Shown here: piece by piece, positions 44,303 through 56,666 of the stretch
Position numbering within the stretch: position 1 is the stretch's first letter
How the letters are laid out: every line of letters starts with the position of its first letter
DNA from: Pocillopora verrucosa
Lineage: Eukaryota; Cnidaria; Anthozoa; Scleractinia; Pocilloporidae
DNA length: 64,000 bases
Reading direction: 5' to 3'
Assembly: GCF_036669915.1 (NCBI RefSeq)
Contig: NC_089322.1
Span: 4,547,692 to 4,611,691 of the forward strand
Made by a program: the position numbers and the translations under genes
Notes under the pieces: model-generated
Told to the model about the DNA's origin: nothing
What the model saw: only the letters and a program-made list of their open reading frames with translations
Database searches by the model: none

Positions 44303-46557
44303 ATGTTTCTGCAAGTCGAGTACCTATTTGCAGTCGTCTTGTTCTCGGCGGCAAAGACAACTGAAGGAGCCGAAAATGGCGTTTTCTTTCAAATAAAAGA
44401 AAACGCTTTTTTCAGCTACAGAGACAAAAGCCTCTTTTGGTCTGGAAAAACTGATTCTTTGCTTTCCTGTTCGGTTTTGTGTGCGAGACAAGCTTCGTGC
44501 AGAAGTGCAAACTTTCTGGAAAACCCAGGACTTTGTTACCTTCTTCGCGGCGAAATGCAAACAAGTTCTGCAACTGGGCGGCTTTTACAGCGAGATGGCT
44601 CTTTCTATCTAACAAAGGTATTTGGCATTGATGACACACCATGTTTTTTGGTGACACCTTCCGATAATGTACACCTTATCACGAACAAGTGTAAGGGCCT
44701 TCCGCACAAGTAGACAAAACTAGAATTGCCCGGTTAAAATGAAAGGACAAATTTTTGTTTCGTCTGTTGCATCCATCAATTTTTGACAGCGATAAAGATA
44801 ACTTCTACGATCATTTCATGAAACAAAAACTCCGCAAACTTTTTGATTTAGCTCATCAGATCTACGTAAGAGACTTGATCGGGCGTTTAAAGTAATTTGC
44901 GCTTTAGCAGGAAAAAAGCTGAAACATGAGAGGACATGGGTGGAGGGACGTGAATGAATTGAGATGAGACCTTATTAGAAAAGTTAAGACGACAAGACCC
45001 ACAGAAGTTCGTCTTAACATCAAGATCATTTTATGAATCGTTCTGTTATAAGCAGAAGCCACCAACAATTGAAATAAGACCACAGTCGCCCGGTGAGCCT
45101 TCAACCGTTTCGTACACATGCACATGACCTGAAGTACGGAAACTAAATATAAATGTCTTCTTTATTTCCAATTTCGGTCGACCTTCCAGAAAGAACCGAT
45201 TCGCCCCGAGGTGAGAGTTAGGAATTCAGTATTATTAAGATCAGTAACCCGAGCACTAATGTAAATTACTGCCCATAGCTATTGGATAAATCTCGATGCA
45301 CCAAGATCAACTTGGATCTTTTATAATTTTCAAGTTCTTTATTTCTACCACGTTTTGGTGTCATCCATCTTCTACCCTTCTTCCATTATCCATTATCTTC
45401 CAGTATCCTATTGCTGCCAATTTTAGTTTGTTTTTGTACTGAACACTTTTTCCTCAGCTTCTATTTTCATTAAAATAAAACACAAAAAATCGGGACATTT
45501 ATACAGCTACTTAGAATGGTTTCGAATGTCCTAATGGTCGTACGTTCACCAATTTCATCATTTATTTACAAGGTTAATAGTAAGGAAGTGATTGAGTTTG
45601 AATCCTAATTGTCTGAGACAGCTCAGCGGAATTTAACAAAAAAAAGAGGAAAGAAAAATCCAAGTTAGAACGCATGTCAGGAAACGTTGGGCCGGTGTTT
45701 AAGTCTAGATCCTTTTAAATTTCTCAGTAACATAATATTGGTTCTTGTTTGATGCTCGTAACCGAATCTAGGTCGCCAGCTCTATTTTCCCTTACAAGGC
45801 TTTAGCACATACAAAAGATACTTTACTAGACTCACTTTCAATTTTCAAATTTATGGCTATAGAGCAAAACACTTCTCCACCCCCTGGTTCTAACCACCAC
45901 TCAGCAGTAACCTCATGCCAGACTCTCCTCAAACAGTCTCCCGCAACGTCCACGGGTGTTTATTGGATCGATCCTGACGGTGGCTCCCAGGCCAACGCTT
46001 TCAAGGCTTACTGTGACATGGATACAAATGCAGGGGGCTGGACATTAGTATGGAGCTATTCCTTTACTAACTACAGTCATTTTAACGATCATTCAAATGC
46101 AATCACTCCTAGGCCAAATTGGCCGGCCAAAAATGAAGTGAATGTTCCTATCTCTACAATTTCTCCATTAAATGAAACAGACTACAACGCCATGAACTTC
46201 TCACTCTGGAAAAAACTCGGTAGACAGTTCCTCATCAAGAGCAACATAAACAACTGGCTGTTGTGTCAACCGGTAACTGGCAGCCTGGTTGATTGGCAGA
46301 AAGGTGACATCAACTGTACTATCACAAAATACGTGACTGACCCTGGAGAATCAGCTTCGGCGCCTTCCAAGTTTTCACCAAATATCGACAATGGACCAAT
46401 GTTCCATTCGAGTGGGCGCTGGGACAGCAACTTTTATTATTTTAATGGTTACACGGGCAAATATTGGCCTACCCATGATCCTTGCGGAAGAAATGGGCCC
46501 AACCAAAAGAAAAATGTTCTTGATCCACACGGTAACATTTATATTCGAGCCGAGTAG
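44303..46557 (+). CDS. U12: secreted PAN-like + fibrinogen-like-start protein (type III), exon B acceptor lost
   Basis: Exons are A 44303-44617, B 45177-45210 and C 45863-46557; 1044 nt, 347 aa if all are used. The signal peptide reads MFLQVEYLFAVVLFSAAKT; PAN-like core with four Cys. Exon C starts EQNTSPPPG, has SCQTLLKQ, GVYWIDPDGG, AYCDMDTNAGGW and a fifth Cys in HDPCGRN; ends IRAE. The base before exon B reads tttcg instead of the cag found in all paralogues, so the acceptor is broken. Skipping exon B would join phase 0 to phase 1 and shift the frame. Otherwise it is almost identical to U14. Confidence 0.65.
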
Positions 46558-47723
46558 CAAAGACAGACAATGACAAACCTTTACACACATACCTTCTAGA
46601 GTTGGTTAACTTATCTGCACAAAATCATTACATTACCTTGAAAACGTGTGACGAGAATCATCTGGAGGACTTTGAGGGTATTAAACTGATAGAACTCTAA
46701 ATTCTTCTATCGCAATTACTGAGAAAACCCCATTCATTCGAAGGAAGAATTTCGTATCAGATCTTGGAGGCTGAAGGCTCAAGCTTGTATCACTCTCGTA
46801 AGATGACAACAGGCAAAGCACCAGTTACACTCATCATGAGAGATCGGGGGATTATCTTTCAGAATGTTTTTTTTCCAATGGAATTTTAGGTAATTCAAAT
46901 CACTTCGCGAAACTTTGACTTGATTAGGTGCTAGCTTCTTCTTTGTTGTTGTACAACAAAATTTAAGCTCTTAATGTTTTTAATAATGACTACTTTTACC
47001 GCTGATGTTTACAAAACTCGTACCAACCACTACACCAGATAGTGCAATCAGCTAGACCAATTTTTAGAATAAAATGAGTAAATAAGATTCACTTGGGGAA
47101 GCCTGGATCAATTACCCCATGAAATAATTGTCGCCACGGTTTTTTTTTCATATTTTCATGGAAAGGCCAGGAGTGATGAGTAATGAGTAACGAGTTGAGT
47201 AATGAGCATTAATCAATAGTAAAAGCATATAACGAAGTTCTAAAATGGTGTCCTGCGTGGAAACTTAGTTTGCCTTTTAGGCTAACTACCTTCGAAATGC
47301 TAATAAAAACAACTTGTATTTCATGTTAAGACCATAGTGTTTGCTATTACTTATTCTGCATTTATAAACCGTAATTGATATATTTCAGGAGCTTTTCAAA
47401 TCCACTTTGAGTTTTTTCAGCCACCTGACCAAATAAATTCTCGTAAGATTTCTTAATTACGGGTATTTTTGCCTTTTATGATTATTTTCTTCGACTTATT
47501 CGATAAAAAAGGCAAATTAAAGCTGATCTTTATTTCAAGGTTTTGAATCACGCGTTCTGAACTTCTGAACACTCAGTCTTATTCCCAAAATCTCACACAC
47601 CCATACTTTCTCCAATCCCCTAGAGAATGATAAGTATTAACAAATAAAACACACCATAAAATCCTTTTATGTTGTACTGGAATGCATTGCGTTTATTTTT
47701 GTTTGACAAAAACTCGATTAAAT
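46558..47723. other. Spacer between type III and type IV units
   Basis: Homologous to 19181-20452 and 54254-55743. Non-coding. Confidence 0.5.
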
Positions 47724-48209
47724 CACAAGGAGTAAAGATCTCCTCCCAATGTTACTCTTTCCATCGACGATGGCTTAAAAATTTGTAAGTGACTTCTTTT
47801 CAAAGTCATGTAATGTATTAAGTAACAATCCAACAGGGTCCTCCTACTTTCCTTGGTCTTCGGTATGTTATTATATCATTTTAATTTCCTTTCTTGCAGA
47901 TCTTTGCTTGGGACAGATTTGCTCTCATATGGGCTTTTTCGGTTTCACCAAAGATATCTGCAGGAAGAAGATCAGGGCATGTTCTTTCGCATATAAGAAA
48001 ACGTTTATCTTGATGATGAAAATGCTCTTCAAAGTGAAAAAAGCTGACTCTATATTGACCTGTGCTCAAATGTGTAGGAGAGAAGCTGCTTGTAAAGAAG
48101 CAAGTTTCTTGGCGAGCAAAGGCACCCGTTTCCTTTTTGACGAAGGAAAAAACAGGCAAGGAAATTGAAGAGATTTATAAAACGGGATGGTTCTTTCTAT
48201 ATAGAAAAG
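47724..48209 (+). pseudogene. U13: type IV signal + PAN-like exons, degraded
   Basis: The signal exon (about 47724-47784) has lost its ATG (acaagg instead of atgagg). The PAN-like exon (from about 47901 to 48209) retains LTCAQMCRREAACKEASF but is frameshifted near both ends. Donors and the acceptor tttcttgcag are still recognisable. Confidence 0.7.
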
Positions 48210-49134
48210 GTATTCCTCGAATTTTGTAGATTTTTCAGATTACTGTAAGTTGTGTCGCCATTTCTTTCTTTATGCCGTGCGATTACAAAGGAATGGAGTG
48301 AGAGCCGGATGTTTTGGGCAGTTTTACGCAATGGCAATTTTTTTTATACAACTTGTTCATGTTTCAATTTAGTTTTCATTGTCCTTTTCATTAAGTAGGA
48401 AATAAAATTTTTCTCATGTCCGTAATGTCACACAGCCACTGTAACCTGATCAATAAAAGATCCTTAAAAAGATGGGAGTCAGCATGTTTTATCGAGTCCG
48501 TTTTGTAATAATGTTTATTTTACACTTGTATCAATACATTTTCAAGTTTCGGTTGCCTCAAAAAAATACTTCTCTTTTCATGTTGTGCCCGTCTACTCTG
48601 AATCAGACTACTTAATCTTAAGTTGATGAGGATCAGGTAATCAGGGCAAACATTTTAAAAAGTGATCAGAGACAAGACTTCTTTTTTTTCGTCTTTTTAA
48701 TCGAAAGTGGATACCTACTTTTTTTTCAAATAAATGTACAAATTTAAGTGTAGCTTGCAAACTATGAATATGAGTGAAAGTTTCTTAGTCACGCGAAAGG
48801 CTGTCTGTTTTTGGCTCACTTAATAGGTTGCCTTTCAAGGAGTCTAGTCCACAAGGTATGTGATTTTTTTTACAGCAAATTTGTCCTCACACAAAGCTCA
48901 GTTCATGGTGGCTCACACTGGATTTCGTCATTTTTAAGTCACAACTCCTCAAATGAATGATACTGTCCCACCTTTTGGCGTGGTCGGTAGAATGTGCTTT
49001 CAAAAAATACCTATTCCGTCTCTAAATGTCACATTTAACACAACAGCCATACAAAAGCAACTTTTTTTTAGGTTTATGTGCCTGTAACTTAAAGCAAAGG
49101 TTGATAACCATATTGTTTGATCATAGGAAAGAAC
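48210..49134. other. Non-coding, downstream of U13 exons
   Basis: Partly homologous to 21092-21815 and 41850-41960. Nothing coding is recognised. Confidence 0.4.
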
Positions 49135-49586
49135 ACGCCAGCACCCCGTGGATTAACCCAGCATTCAACAATCCCATAGTGCAAGACTCTCCTCGACCAA
49201 TCTCTCCCTCCCTCCACAGGTATTTGTTGGATTAATCCTGATGGTGTGTCCCAGTCCAACGCTTTCAAGGGAAATGGCAGGGTGGCAGATTGGCAGGATG
49301 GTGACATCAACTGTATGATCATTAAACACGTGACTAACACGTGCAAAGAGACACTAGCACCTTCATTTTTGGCAGTGGATTAGGCTTTGGACTGATATTC
49401 TTTATCCACAGCTGTTATTATAAATTCGATACTCTGACAGAGTATGACTGGCCTGTCCGTGATCCATGTGAAAAAGGTGAGCTCGACCAATTGAACGGCA
49501 TCGCTGAGCCTCGTGGGAACATTCTCATCCATTTGTTGATGAACATTAATTGTTCACCCATGTGTAACTTTTCCTGTCAGTGGTGA
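49135..49586 (+). pseudogene. Exon C relic (divergent subfamily)
   Basis: Start of exon C (CWINPDGVSQSNAFK), then a deletion of the central part to NGRVADWQDGDINCMIIKHVT, TCKETLAPS, and the end YDWPVRDPCEKGELDQLNG. Same subfamily as U11. Confidence 0.7.
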
Positions 49587-49880
49587 ACGAGATCTCTGAA
49601 TAAACTCACGAAAGATTTTGCATTTTCTCAGAGTCAAATATTCTTTAACGAAGTTGAGAACCCTTGGGCATGGAAACGTCAGCTTTTAAAGTATTTACAG
49701 TGGCCAATTTACGCCAGTTATCAACTCAGTTGATAGAGCCAAATTACCCTGTTATACTCTCTCTCCGACGCAGCACCACAAACTTACCCCCTTCATTCAT
49801 TTTTTTAACCCTCTTCCAAAGTCCTTTTTGACCTTTCGACTATAAAGTTGTTGGTTTAGTACTTATCTTTATCATTATAG

Positions 49881-50474
49881 AACAAAACGCTTCTCCGCTC
49901 CCAGGTCCTAACCGGCATTCAGCCGTAACCTCGTGCCAGACTCTCCTCAAACAATATCCCGCTACGTGTGTTTAATGGATCGACCCCCATAATGGATCCC
50001 AGGTCAACACTTTCAAGGCTTACTGTGACACGAATACTTATGGAGGGGGCTGGACACTCGTATGGAGCTATTCCTTTACTAACTACACTCATTTAAATGA
50101 TGGTTCAAATGCCATCACTCCGGAAACAACTCGGCAGACAGGTCCTCATCAAGAGCAACATCAACAACTGGCTGGTGTCTCATCCAGGGCCTGGCAGCCT
50201 GGTTTTTGGCGGGAAGGTGACATCAACTGTTCCATCATCAAACGCGTGACTGGCCCAAGTCACAAGTTGGTTCCATCAAGGTTTTCACCGAAATCAAAAC
50301 AATAGCTATGGGCCGCTGCTTTGCATGACCAAACGCTATAACAGCACTAACTATTATTTTGATGGTCGCAGTGAAAACCATAGGCCTACCCATGATCCTC
50401 TCCGTGGAAATAGTCCTAACCGAAAGAAAAATGTTGCAAATCCACATGGTAACATTTTCATTCGAGTCGAGTAG
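49881..50474 (+). pseudogene. Type III exon C pseudogene
   Basis: Intact-looking acceptor (attatag) and start (EQNASPLPGPNRHSAVTSCQ), then a frameshift before the VYWIDP region, a central deletion after SNAITP, another frameshift in the SLVDWQ region, and a readable end (NHRPTHDPLRGN, HGNIFIRVE, TAG at 50472-50474). No exons A or B of its own. Confidence 0.75.
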
Positions 50475-51856
50475 GAAAGAGAGACTCTGACAAATTTCTA
50501 CTCAAATAACTTCAGAAGTAATTAACTTCTTCTCACAATATCAATACCATATCCACCAGAAAAGTTATTAAAATGAACGAACTTATCAGCAAAAGGGTAT
50601 CATTTTGATATTTCACTTTGGTCTTTTGACTACTTTACTGTACAAGAGCATAGAAGCCAAAAATGAGATATTTGAATCACATCTTGGAGGCTTGAGTTAT
50701 GGGATGATGGCCCCACATCTGCTAAGGGAATTTTATGCAAAGTCACTTTTTCTACTTTACTACTTTGAAATTTCATCCAACAAATCCCAAGGCTATGGGC
50801 CACCATTCTCTCGGAGCATGCGCTGAATTAGATCTTACTTTTAATTTGATAGTTGCTCTGGAGATTATTGGCTTACACGTGATCCTAGTGGAGGAGTCGA
50901 GCCCAAGCAAGTGAAAAATGATTGTTTGATCTTGAAAAAATTATCAAACATGTATTACTTTATATAAAAAATAATAATGATAATGATAATGATATGGAAT
51001 TTATATAGCGCTCAAACTTTAAACAATATTCTGAAGCGCTTTACATAAGTTAAAGTTCTATACTTATTAAAATTAAAATATTCAAAGGCAATAAACATTA
51101 GATCTATCAAAACAAACTAAAAGCTTTCCTAAATAGAAATGTTTTAAGTTGCTTTTTAAAAACGGTAAGGCTGCTACTTGTAGCCTACTACTACTTGTAA
51201 GAAATAAAAGGAAAAATATCAGTTTGAAAGGACTGGTTAACAAATAACATATTAAATAATTTCTAAAAATAAATGCCTTACCTTTCCATTTGCGCTCAAA
51301 AAAAGCACTTTTTCTTTGCCAGGTGTTTCAAACATAAAAGATGTGTTTTCATGTCCAGTTTTAATTAAATCTCCCACCAACTCTTTCTATTTTCAACTTT
51401 GCATTTTAAATTATTTTCTTCTTCACTGAACTGTTTCATAAAAGAGCTGATCGCAACCTTTCCGGTATTTCCATATTCTTTTTACCTAGAAGTCGTGATA
51501 ATTGCATTATAAACCTGCAGGACTTGTGTTTTCATTTAAATGTGAAAACAGAGTTGTGGGGTAATTGGAAACGTATTGCTAAGAAAACAATAGGTCAAAG
51601 CTGTCTTATTATACTTAAATAGAAAAATAGACTTTCAGATGAAGATCACGGAATGAATAAATTTACAATTGGTACTAACGGTGCAAACTTATTCACAAAG
51701 GTTTGAGCGTGTCGAGCGGTGTTTTCAATTAAAATCAATGGGTGGGTTAAAAATTTCTCTCCTTTTCTGTCTTGTCAGACTATTTTGTCTATAGGCAAGT
51801 AATTTATATGTTCCATATATTTACTAATCATAAGTTTGTCCAAAGATTCTCCACAG
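50475..51856 (+). promoter_or_regulatory. Upstream block of type III gene U14
   Basis: Homologous to 43151-44302, with a 230-bp extra insertion (50968-51197). Donor-like gtgggt near 51742; the acceptor ctccacag ends at 51856. Confidence 0.5.
50968..51197 (-). mobile_element. SINE/LINE-tail-like insertion
   Basis: Absent from the matching place in the U12 upstream block (near 43640). It carries a (aataatgat)-type microsatellite at its left edge next to tttatatagcgctcaaac and gcgctttaca, a combination common in animal short interspersed repeats. If the microsatellite is the 3' tail, the element is on the minus strand. Target duplication is unclear. Confidence 0.5.
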
Positions 51857-54253
51857 ATGTTCCTGCAAGTCGAGTACCTGTTTGCAGTCGTCTTGTTCTC
51901 GGCGGCAAAGACAACTGAAGGAGCCGAAAATGGCGTTTTCTTTCAAATCAAAGAAAACACTTTTTTCAGCTACAGAGAAGAAAACCTCTTTTGGTCTGGA
52001 AAAACTGATTATTTGCTTTCCTGTTCGGTTTTGTGTGCGAGACAAGCTTCGTGCGGAAGTGCAAACTTTCTGGAACACACAGGACTTTGTTACCTTCTTG
52101 GCGGCGAAATGCAAACAAGTTCAGCCACTGGGCGACTTTTACAGCGAGATGGCTCTTTCTATCTAACAAAGGTATTTGGCATTGATGACATACCATGTTT
52201 TTTGGTGACACCTTCCGATAATGTACACCTTCTCACGAACAAGTTTAAGGGCCTTCCGCACAAGTAGACAAAACTAGAATTTCCCGGTTAAAATGAAAGG
52301 ACAAATTTTTGTTTCGTCTGTTGCATCCGCATTAAAAATATAAAAGCCGTCAAATTCCGTCAACGCCCGATCTATTCATAAGACCAGCCAGCATAGTTTG
52401 CTAAGGATTTCACCTCCAATCCGAACTTGTAAAATGTTTATGATGATTGAAAATTTGTGAAAATAAACAACGTTTTTTAAAGCGATAAAGATAACTGCTA
52501 CGATCATTTCACGAAACAAAAACTCCGCAAACGTTTTGATTAAGCTTTTGAGATCTACGTAAGAGACTTGATCGGGCGTTTAAAGTAATTTGCGCTTTAG
52601 CAGGAAAAAAGCTGAAACATGAGAGGACATTTGTGGAGGAACGTGAATGAATTGAGATGAGACCTTATAGGAAAGGTTAAGACGACAAGACCCACAGAAG
52701 CTTGTCTTACCATCAAGACCATAATTTAAAACTTTATGAAACGTTCAATTATAAGCAGAAGCCACCAATAACTGAAATAAGACCACAGTCGCCCGGTGAT
52801 TCTTCAACAATTTCGTACATATGCGCATAACACGAGGTGCGGATACTAACTATAAATTTCTTGTTTAACTCCAATTCAGATCAACCTTCCAGAAAGAACC
52901 GATTTACCTCAAGGTGAGAATTATGACTTCAGTATTATTAAGATCAGTAACCCGAGCGTTAATGTAAATTACCAGCCATAGCTATTGGATAAATCTAGAT
53001 GCATCAAGACAAACTTCAACTTTTATAATTTTCAATTTCTTTATTTCTACCACGTTTTGGTGTCTTCCATCTTCTACCTCTCTTCCATTATCCTTCCTGG
53101 CCTATTGCTACCAATTTTAATTTTTTTTTGCATTGAATACTTTTTCCTTAATTTCGATTGTCATTAAAATAAAACACCAAAAAATCGGGACATTTATACA
53201 GCTACGTAGAATGGTTTCGAATGTCTTAGTGGTTGTACGTTCACCAATAAAATCATTTATTTACAAGGTTCATAGTGAGGAAATGATTGAGTCTGAATCC
53301 TAATTGTCTGAGACAGCTCAACGGAATTGTAAAAAAAAAAGGAAAGATAAATCCAAGTTAGAACGCATGTCAGGAAACGTTGGGCCGGTGTTTAAGTTTA
53401 GATCCTTTTAAATTGCTCAGTAACATAAAATTGGTTCAGTCTTGTTTGATGCTCGTAACTACATTTAGGTCGCCAGCTCTATTTTCCCTTACAGGGTTTT
53501 AGTACACATAGAGGATACTTCAGTAGACTCACTTTCATTTTTTACTTTATGACTATAGAGCAAAACACTTCTCCACCCCCTGTTTCTAACCACCACTCAG
53601 CAGTAACCTCATGCCAGACTCTCCTCAAACAGTCTCCCGCTACGTCCACGGGTGTTTATTGGATCGATCCTGATGGTGGCTCCCAGGCCAACGCTTTCAA
53701 AGCTTACTGTGACATGGATACAAATGCAGGGGGCTGGACATTAGTATGGAGCTATTCTTTTACTAACTACACTCATTTTAACGATGATTCAAATGCAATC
53801 ACTCCGAGGCCAAATTGGCCGGCCAAAAATGAAGTGAATGTTCCTATCTCTACAATTTCTCCATTAAATGAAACAGACTACAACGCCATGAACTTCTCAC
53901 TCTGGAAAAAACTCGGTAGACAGTTCCTCATCAAGAGCAACATAAACAACTGGCTGTTGTGTCAACCGGTAACTGGCAGCCTGGTTGATTGGCAGAAAGG
54001 TGACGTCAACTGTACTATCACAAAATACGTGGCTGACCCTGGAGAATCAGCTTCGGCGCCTTCCAAGTTTTCACCAAATATCGACCATGGACCAATGTTC
54101 CATTCGAGTGGGCGCTGGAACAGCAACTTTTATTATTTTAATGGTTACACGGGCAAATATTGGCCTACCCATGATCCTTGCGGAAGAAATGGGCCCAACC
54201 AAAAGAAAAATGTTCTTGATCCACACGGTAACATTTTTATTCGAGCCGAGTAG
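51857..54253 (+). CDS. U14: secreted PAN-like + fibrinogen-like-start protein (type III), intact
   Basis: Exons are A 51857-52171, B 52880-52913 and C 53559-54253; 1044 nt, 347 aa. The best type III copy: all splice sites are canonical (acceptors cacag, ttcag and atag; donors gtattt and gtgaga). Signal peptide MFLQVEYLFAVVLFSAAKT; PAN-like core with four Cys; exon B INLPERTDLPQ; exon C EQNTSPPPVSNHHSAVTSC, GVYWIDPDGG, AYCDMDTNAGGW, HDPCGRNGPN, end IRAE. A fifth exon C cysteine makes nine in the mature part, which allows one unpaired or intermolecular Cys (inference). Followed by a type IV spacer. Confidence 0.8.
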
Positions 54254-55743
54254 CAAAGACAGACAATGACAAACCTTTACAAACGTATCTTCTTGAGTTG
54301 GTTAACTTATCTGCATAAAATCATTACATTACCTTGAAAACGTGTGACGAGAATCATCTGTAGGACCTTGAAGGCATGAAACTGCTAAAACTCTAAATTC
54401 TTCTATCGCAATTACTGAGAAAACCCCATTAGAGAGAGAATTTCGGATCAGATCTTGGAGGCTGAAGGTTCAAGCTTGTTTCACTCTCGTAAGATGACAA
54501 CAGGCAAAGCACCAGTTACACTCATCATGAGAGATTGGGGGATTATCTTTCAGAATTTTACTTTCCAACGGAATTTTAGAGAATTCAAATCACTTCGCGA
54601 AACTTTGACTTGATTAGGTGCTAGCTTCTTCTTTGTTGTTGTACGACAAAATTTAAGCTCTCAGTGTTTTTAATAATGACTTTTACCGCTGATGTTTACA
54701 AAACTCGTGCCAACCACTAAACCAGATAGTTGCAATCAGCTAGAGCAATTCTTAGAATAAAATGAGTAAATAAGATTCACTTAAGGAAGCCTGGATCGAT
54801 GACCACATTAAATAATTGTCGTCACGGGTTTTTTTTTCTTGGGGGTTGGGTAATGAGCATTAATTAATAGTAAAAACATATAACGGAGTTTGAAAATGGT
54901 GTGCTGCGTGGAAAGTGAGTTTTCCTTTTTACGCTTACTACCTTCGAAATTCTAATAAAAACAACTTTTACTTTTACTTATGTTAAGACCATAGTGTTTA
55001 CTATTACTTATTCTGCATTTATAAACCGTAATTGATATATTTCAGGAGCTTTGCAAAACCACTCTGAGGTTTTTTGGCAATTGAGTACAGCCACCTGACC
55101 AAATAAATTCTCGTTAGATTTCTGGATATAATTGTCGCCGCAGTTTTTTTTTTATTTACATAGAAAGGCCAGGAGTAAAGGGGTTGAGTAATGAGCATTA
55201 AGTAATAGTAAAAACATGTAACGGAGTTTCAAAATGGTGTACTGCGTGGAAACTTAGTTTGCCTTTTAGGCTAACTACCTTCGAAATGCTAATAAAAACA
55301 ACTTGTATTACATGTTAAGACCATAGTGTTTGCTATGACTTATTCTGCATTAATAAACCGTAATTGATATATTTCAGAAGCTTTCCAAAACCACTTTGAG
55401 TTTTTTTGGCAATTGAGTACAGCCACCTGATCAAATCAATTCTCGTTAGATTTCAGGATATTATTACAGGTGTTTTTGCCTTTTATGATTGTTTTCTTAG
55501 ATTCATTCGATAAAAAAAGGCAAATTAAAGCTGATCTTTATTTCAAGGTTTTGAACCACGCGTTCTGAACTTCTGAACACTCAATCTTTTTTCCCAAAAA
55601 CTCGCACACCCATACTTTCTCCGATCCCCGAGAGAATGATAAGAATGATAAGTAAACAAATAAAACAGAACATAAAGTCCTTTTAGGTTGTACTCGAATG
55701 CATTACGTTTATTTTTGTTTGACAAACAAAACTCGATAAAATC
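54254..55743. other. Spacer with tandem duplication
   Basis: Homologous to 46558-47723, but a segment of about 320 bp (containing taataaaaacaactt and the aaaccgtaattgatatattt motif) occurs twice in tandem, about 54810-55130 and 55131-55455. Non-coding. Confidence 0.6.
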
Positions 55744-55803
55744 ATGAGGAGTAAAGATCTGCTCCCAATGTTAATTTTCCCATCGATGATGGCTTTAAAA
55801 TTT
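55744..55803 (+). pseudogene. Type IV signal-peptide exon (U15)
   Basis: An open 20-codon exon (MRSKDLLPMLIFPSMMALKF) with consensus donor gtgagt at 55804. It is not interrupted, unlike U7. Downstream the acceptor tttcttgcag (ends 55915) is present, but the PAN-like exon has been replaced by sequence leading into an exon C, out of frame with this exon. Confidence 0.6.
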
Positions 55804-55937
55804 GTGAGTCACTTCTCTTCAAAGTTTTGCAATATGTTAAGCAATAATCCAACAGGGTCCTCCTACTTTGACTGTTCTTCCTTATGTTATCATATTTTGA
55901 TTTCCTTTCTTGCAGATCTTACTTCTGATCACCAAAC

Positions 55938-56666
55938 ATGTTGTTATCGTCTTTCCGAAACATCTGTTACCCTGTAGGTCAAAGCATTCCCTTGCACTCT
56001 GGTTCAACCCAGCATCCAGCAGGACACTCGTGTCAGACTCTCCTCAGTAAATATCCTTCTTTGATCTCTGGTGTTTATTGGATTGATCCTGATGGTGGAT
56101 CCCAGGCCAACGCTTTCAAGGCTTACTGTGACATGGAAACTGATGGAGGAGGCTGGACACTAGTGTGGAGCTATTCCTTCACTAATTATAGTCATTTTAC
56201 GAGCAAATCAAATGCAATCACTCCGAGGCCAAATTGGCCGGTGAGACCCGAAGTGGATGTTCCTATCTCCACAACTCCTCCATCAAATGAAACAGACTAC
56301 AACGCCATAAACTTCTCACTCTGGAAACAACTCGGCAGACAGGTTCTCATCAAGAGCAACGTAAACAACTGGCTGGTGTGTCATCCGGGAAATGGCAGCT
56401 TGGTTGATTGGCAGGAAGGTGACGTCAACTGTAAGATAATTAAACTCGTGATTGACTCAAGCATATCATTTTCTTTTGCGCCTTCTAAGTTTTCGCCGAA
56501 CCGAGCCTATGGACCGCTGTTCTACCTGAGTACACTCTGGGGGAGCACTTCCTATTACTTTGATGGTTTTACAGGAAATCATTGGCCTACCCATGATCCT
56601 AGTGGAAGCGATAGGCCTAATCAAAAGAAGAATGTTGTTCATCCGCATGGAAACATTGTTCGATAA
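55938..56666 (+). CDS. U15: fibrinogen-like-start domain without PAN exon (chimeric 5' end)
   Basis: The exon C body is open from its acceptor-like ctgtag (exon start 55979) to TAA at 56664-56666: GQSIPLHSGSTQHPAGHSCQ, SGVYWIDPDGG, AYCDMETDGGGW, ending HPHGNIVR, shorter than IRAE. There is no exon A or B. Spliced signal exon (phase 0) to 55979 or 55916 gives the wrong frame, so the only in-frame start seen is the ATG at 55938, read through the acceptor (MLLSSFRNICYPV), a poor signal peptide. It could be a one-exon gene or a recently orphaned exon. AATAAA at 56689-56694. Confidence 0.5.
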   Translation: MLLSSFRNICYPVGQSIPLHSGSTQHPAGHSCQTLLSKYPSLISGVYWIDPDGGSQANAFKAYCDMETDGGGWTLVWSYSFTNYSHFTSKSNAITPRPNWPVRPEVDVPISTTPPSNETDYNAINFSLWKQLGRQVLIKSNVNNWLVCHPGNGSLVDWQEGDVNCKIIKLVIDSSISFSFAPSKFSPNRAYGPLFYLSTLWGSTSYYFDGFTGNHWPTHDPSGSDRPNQKKNVVHPHGNIVR

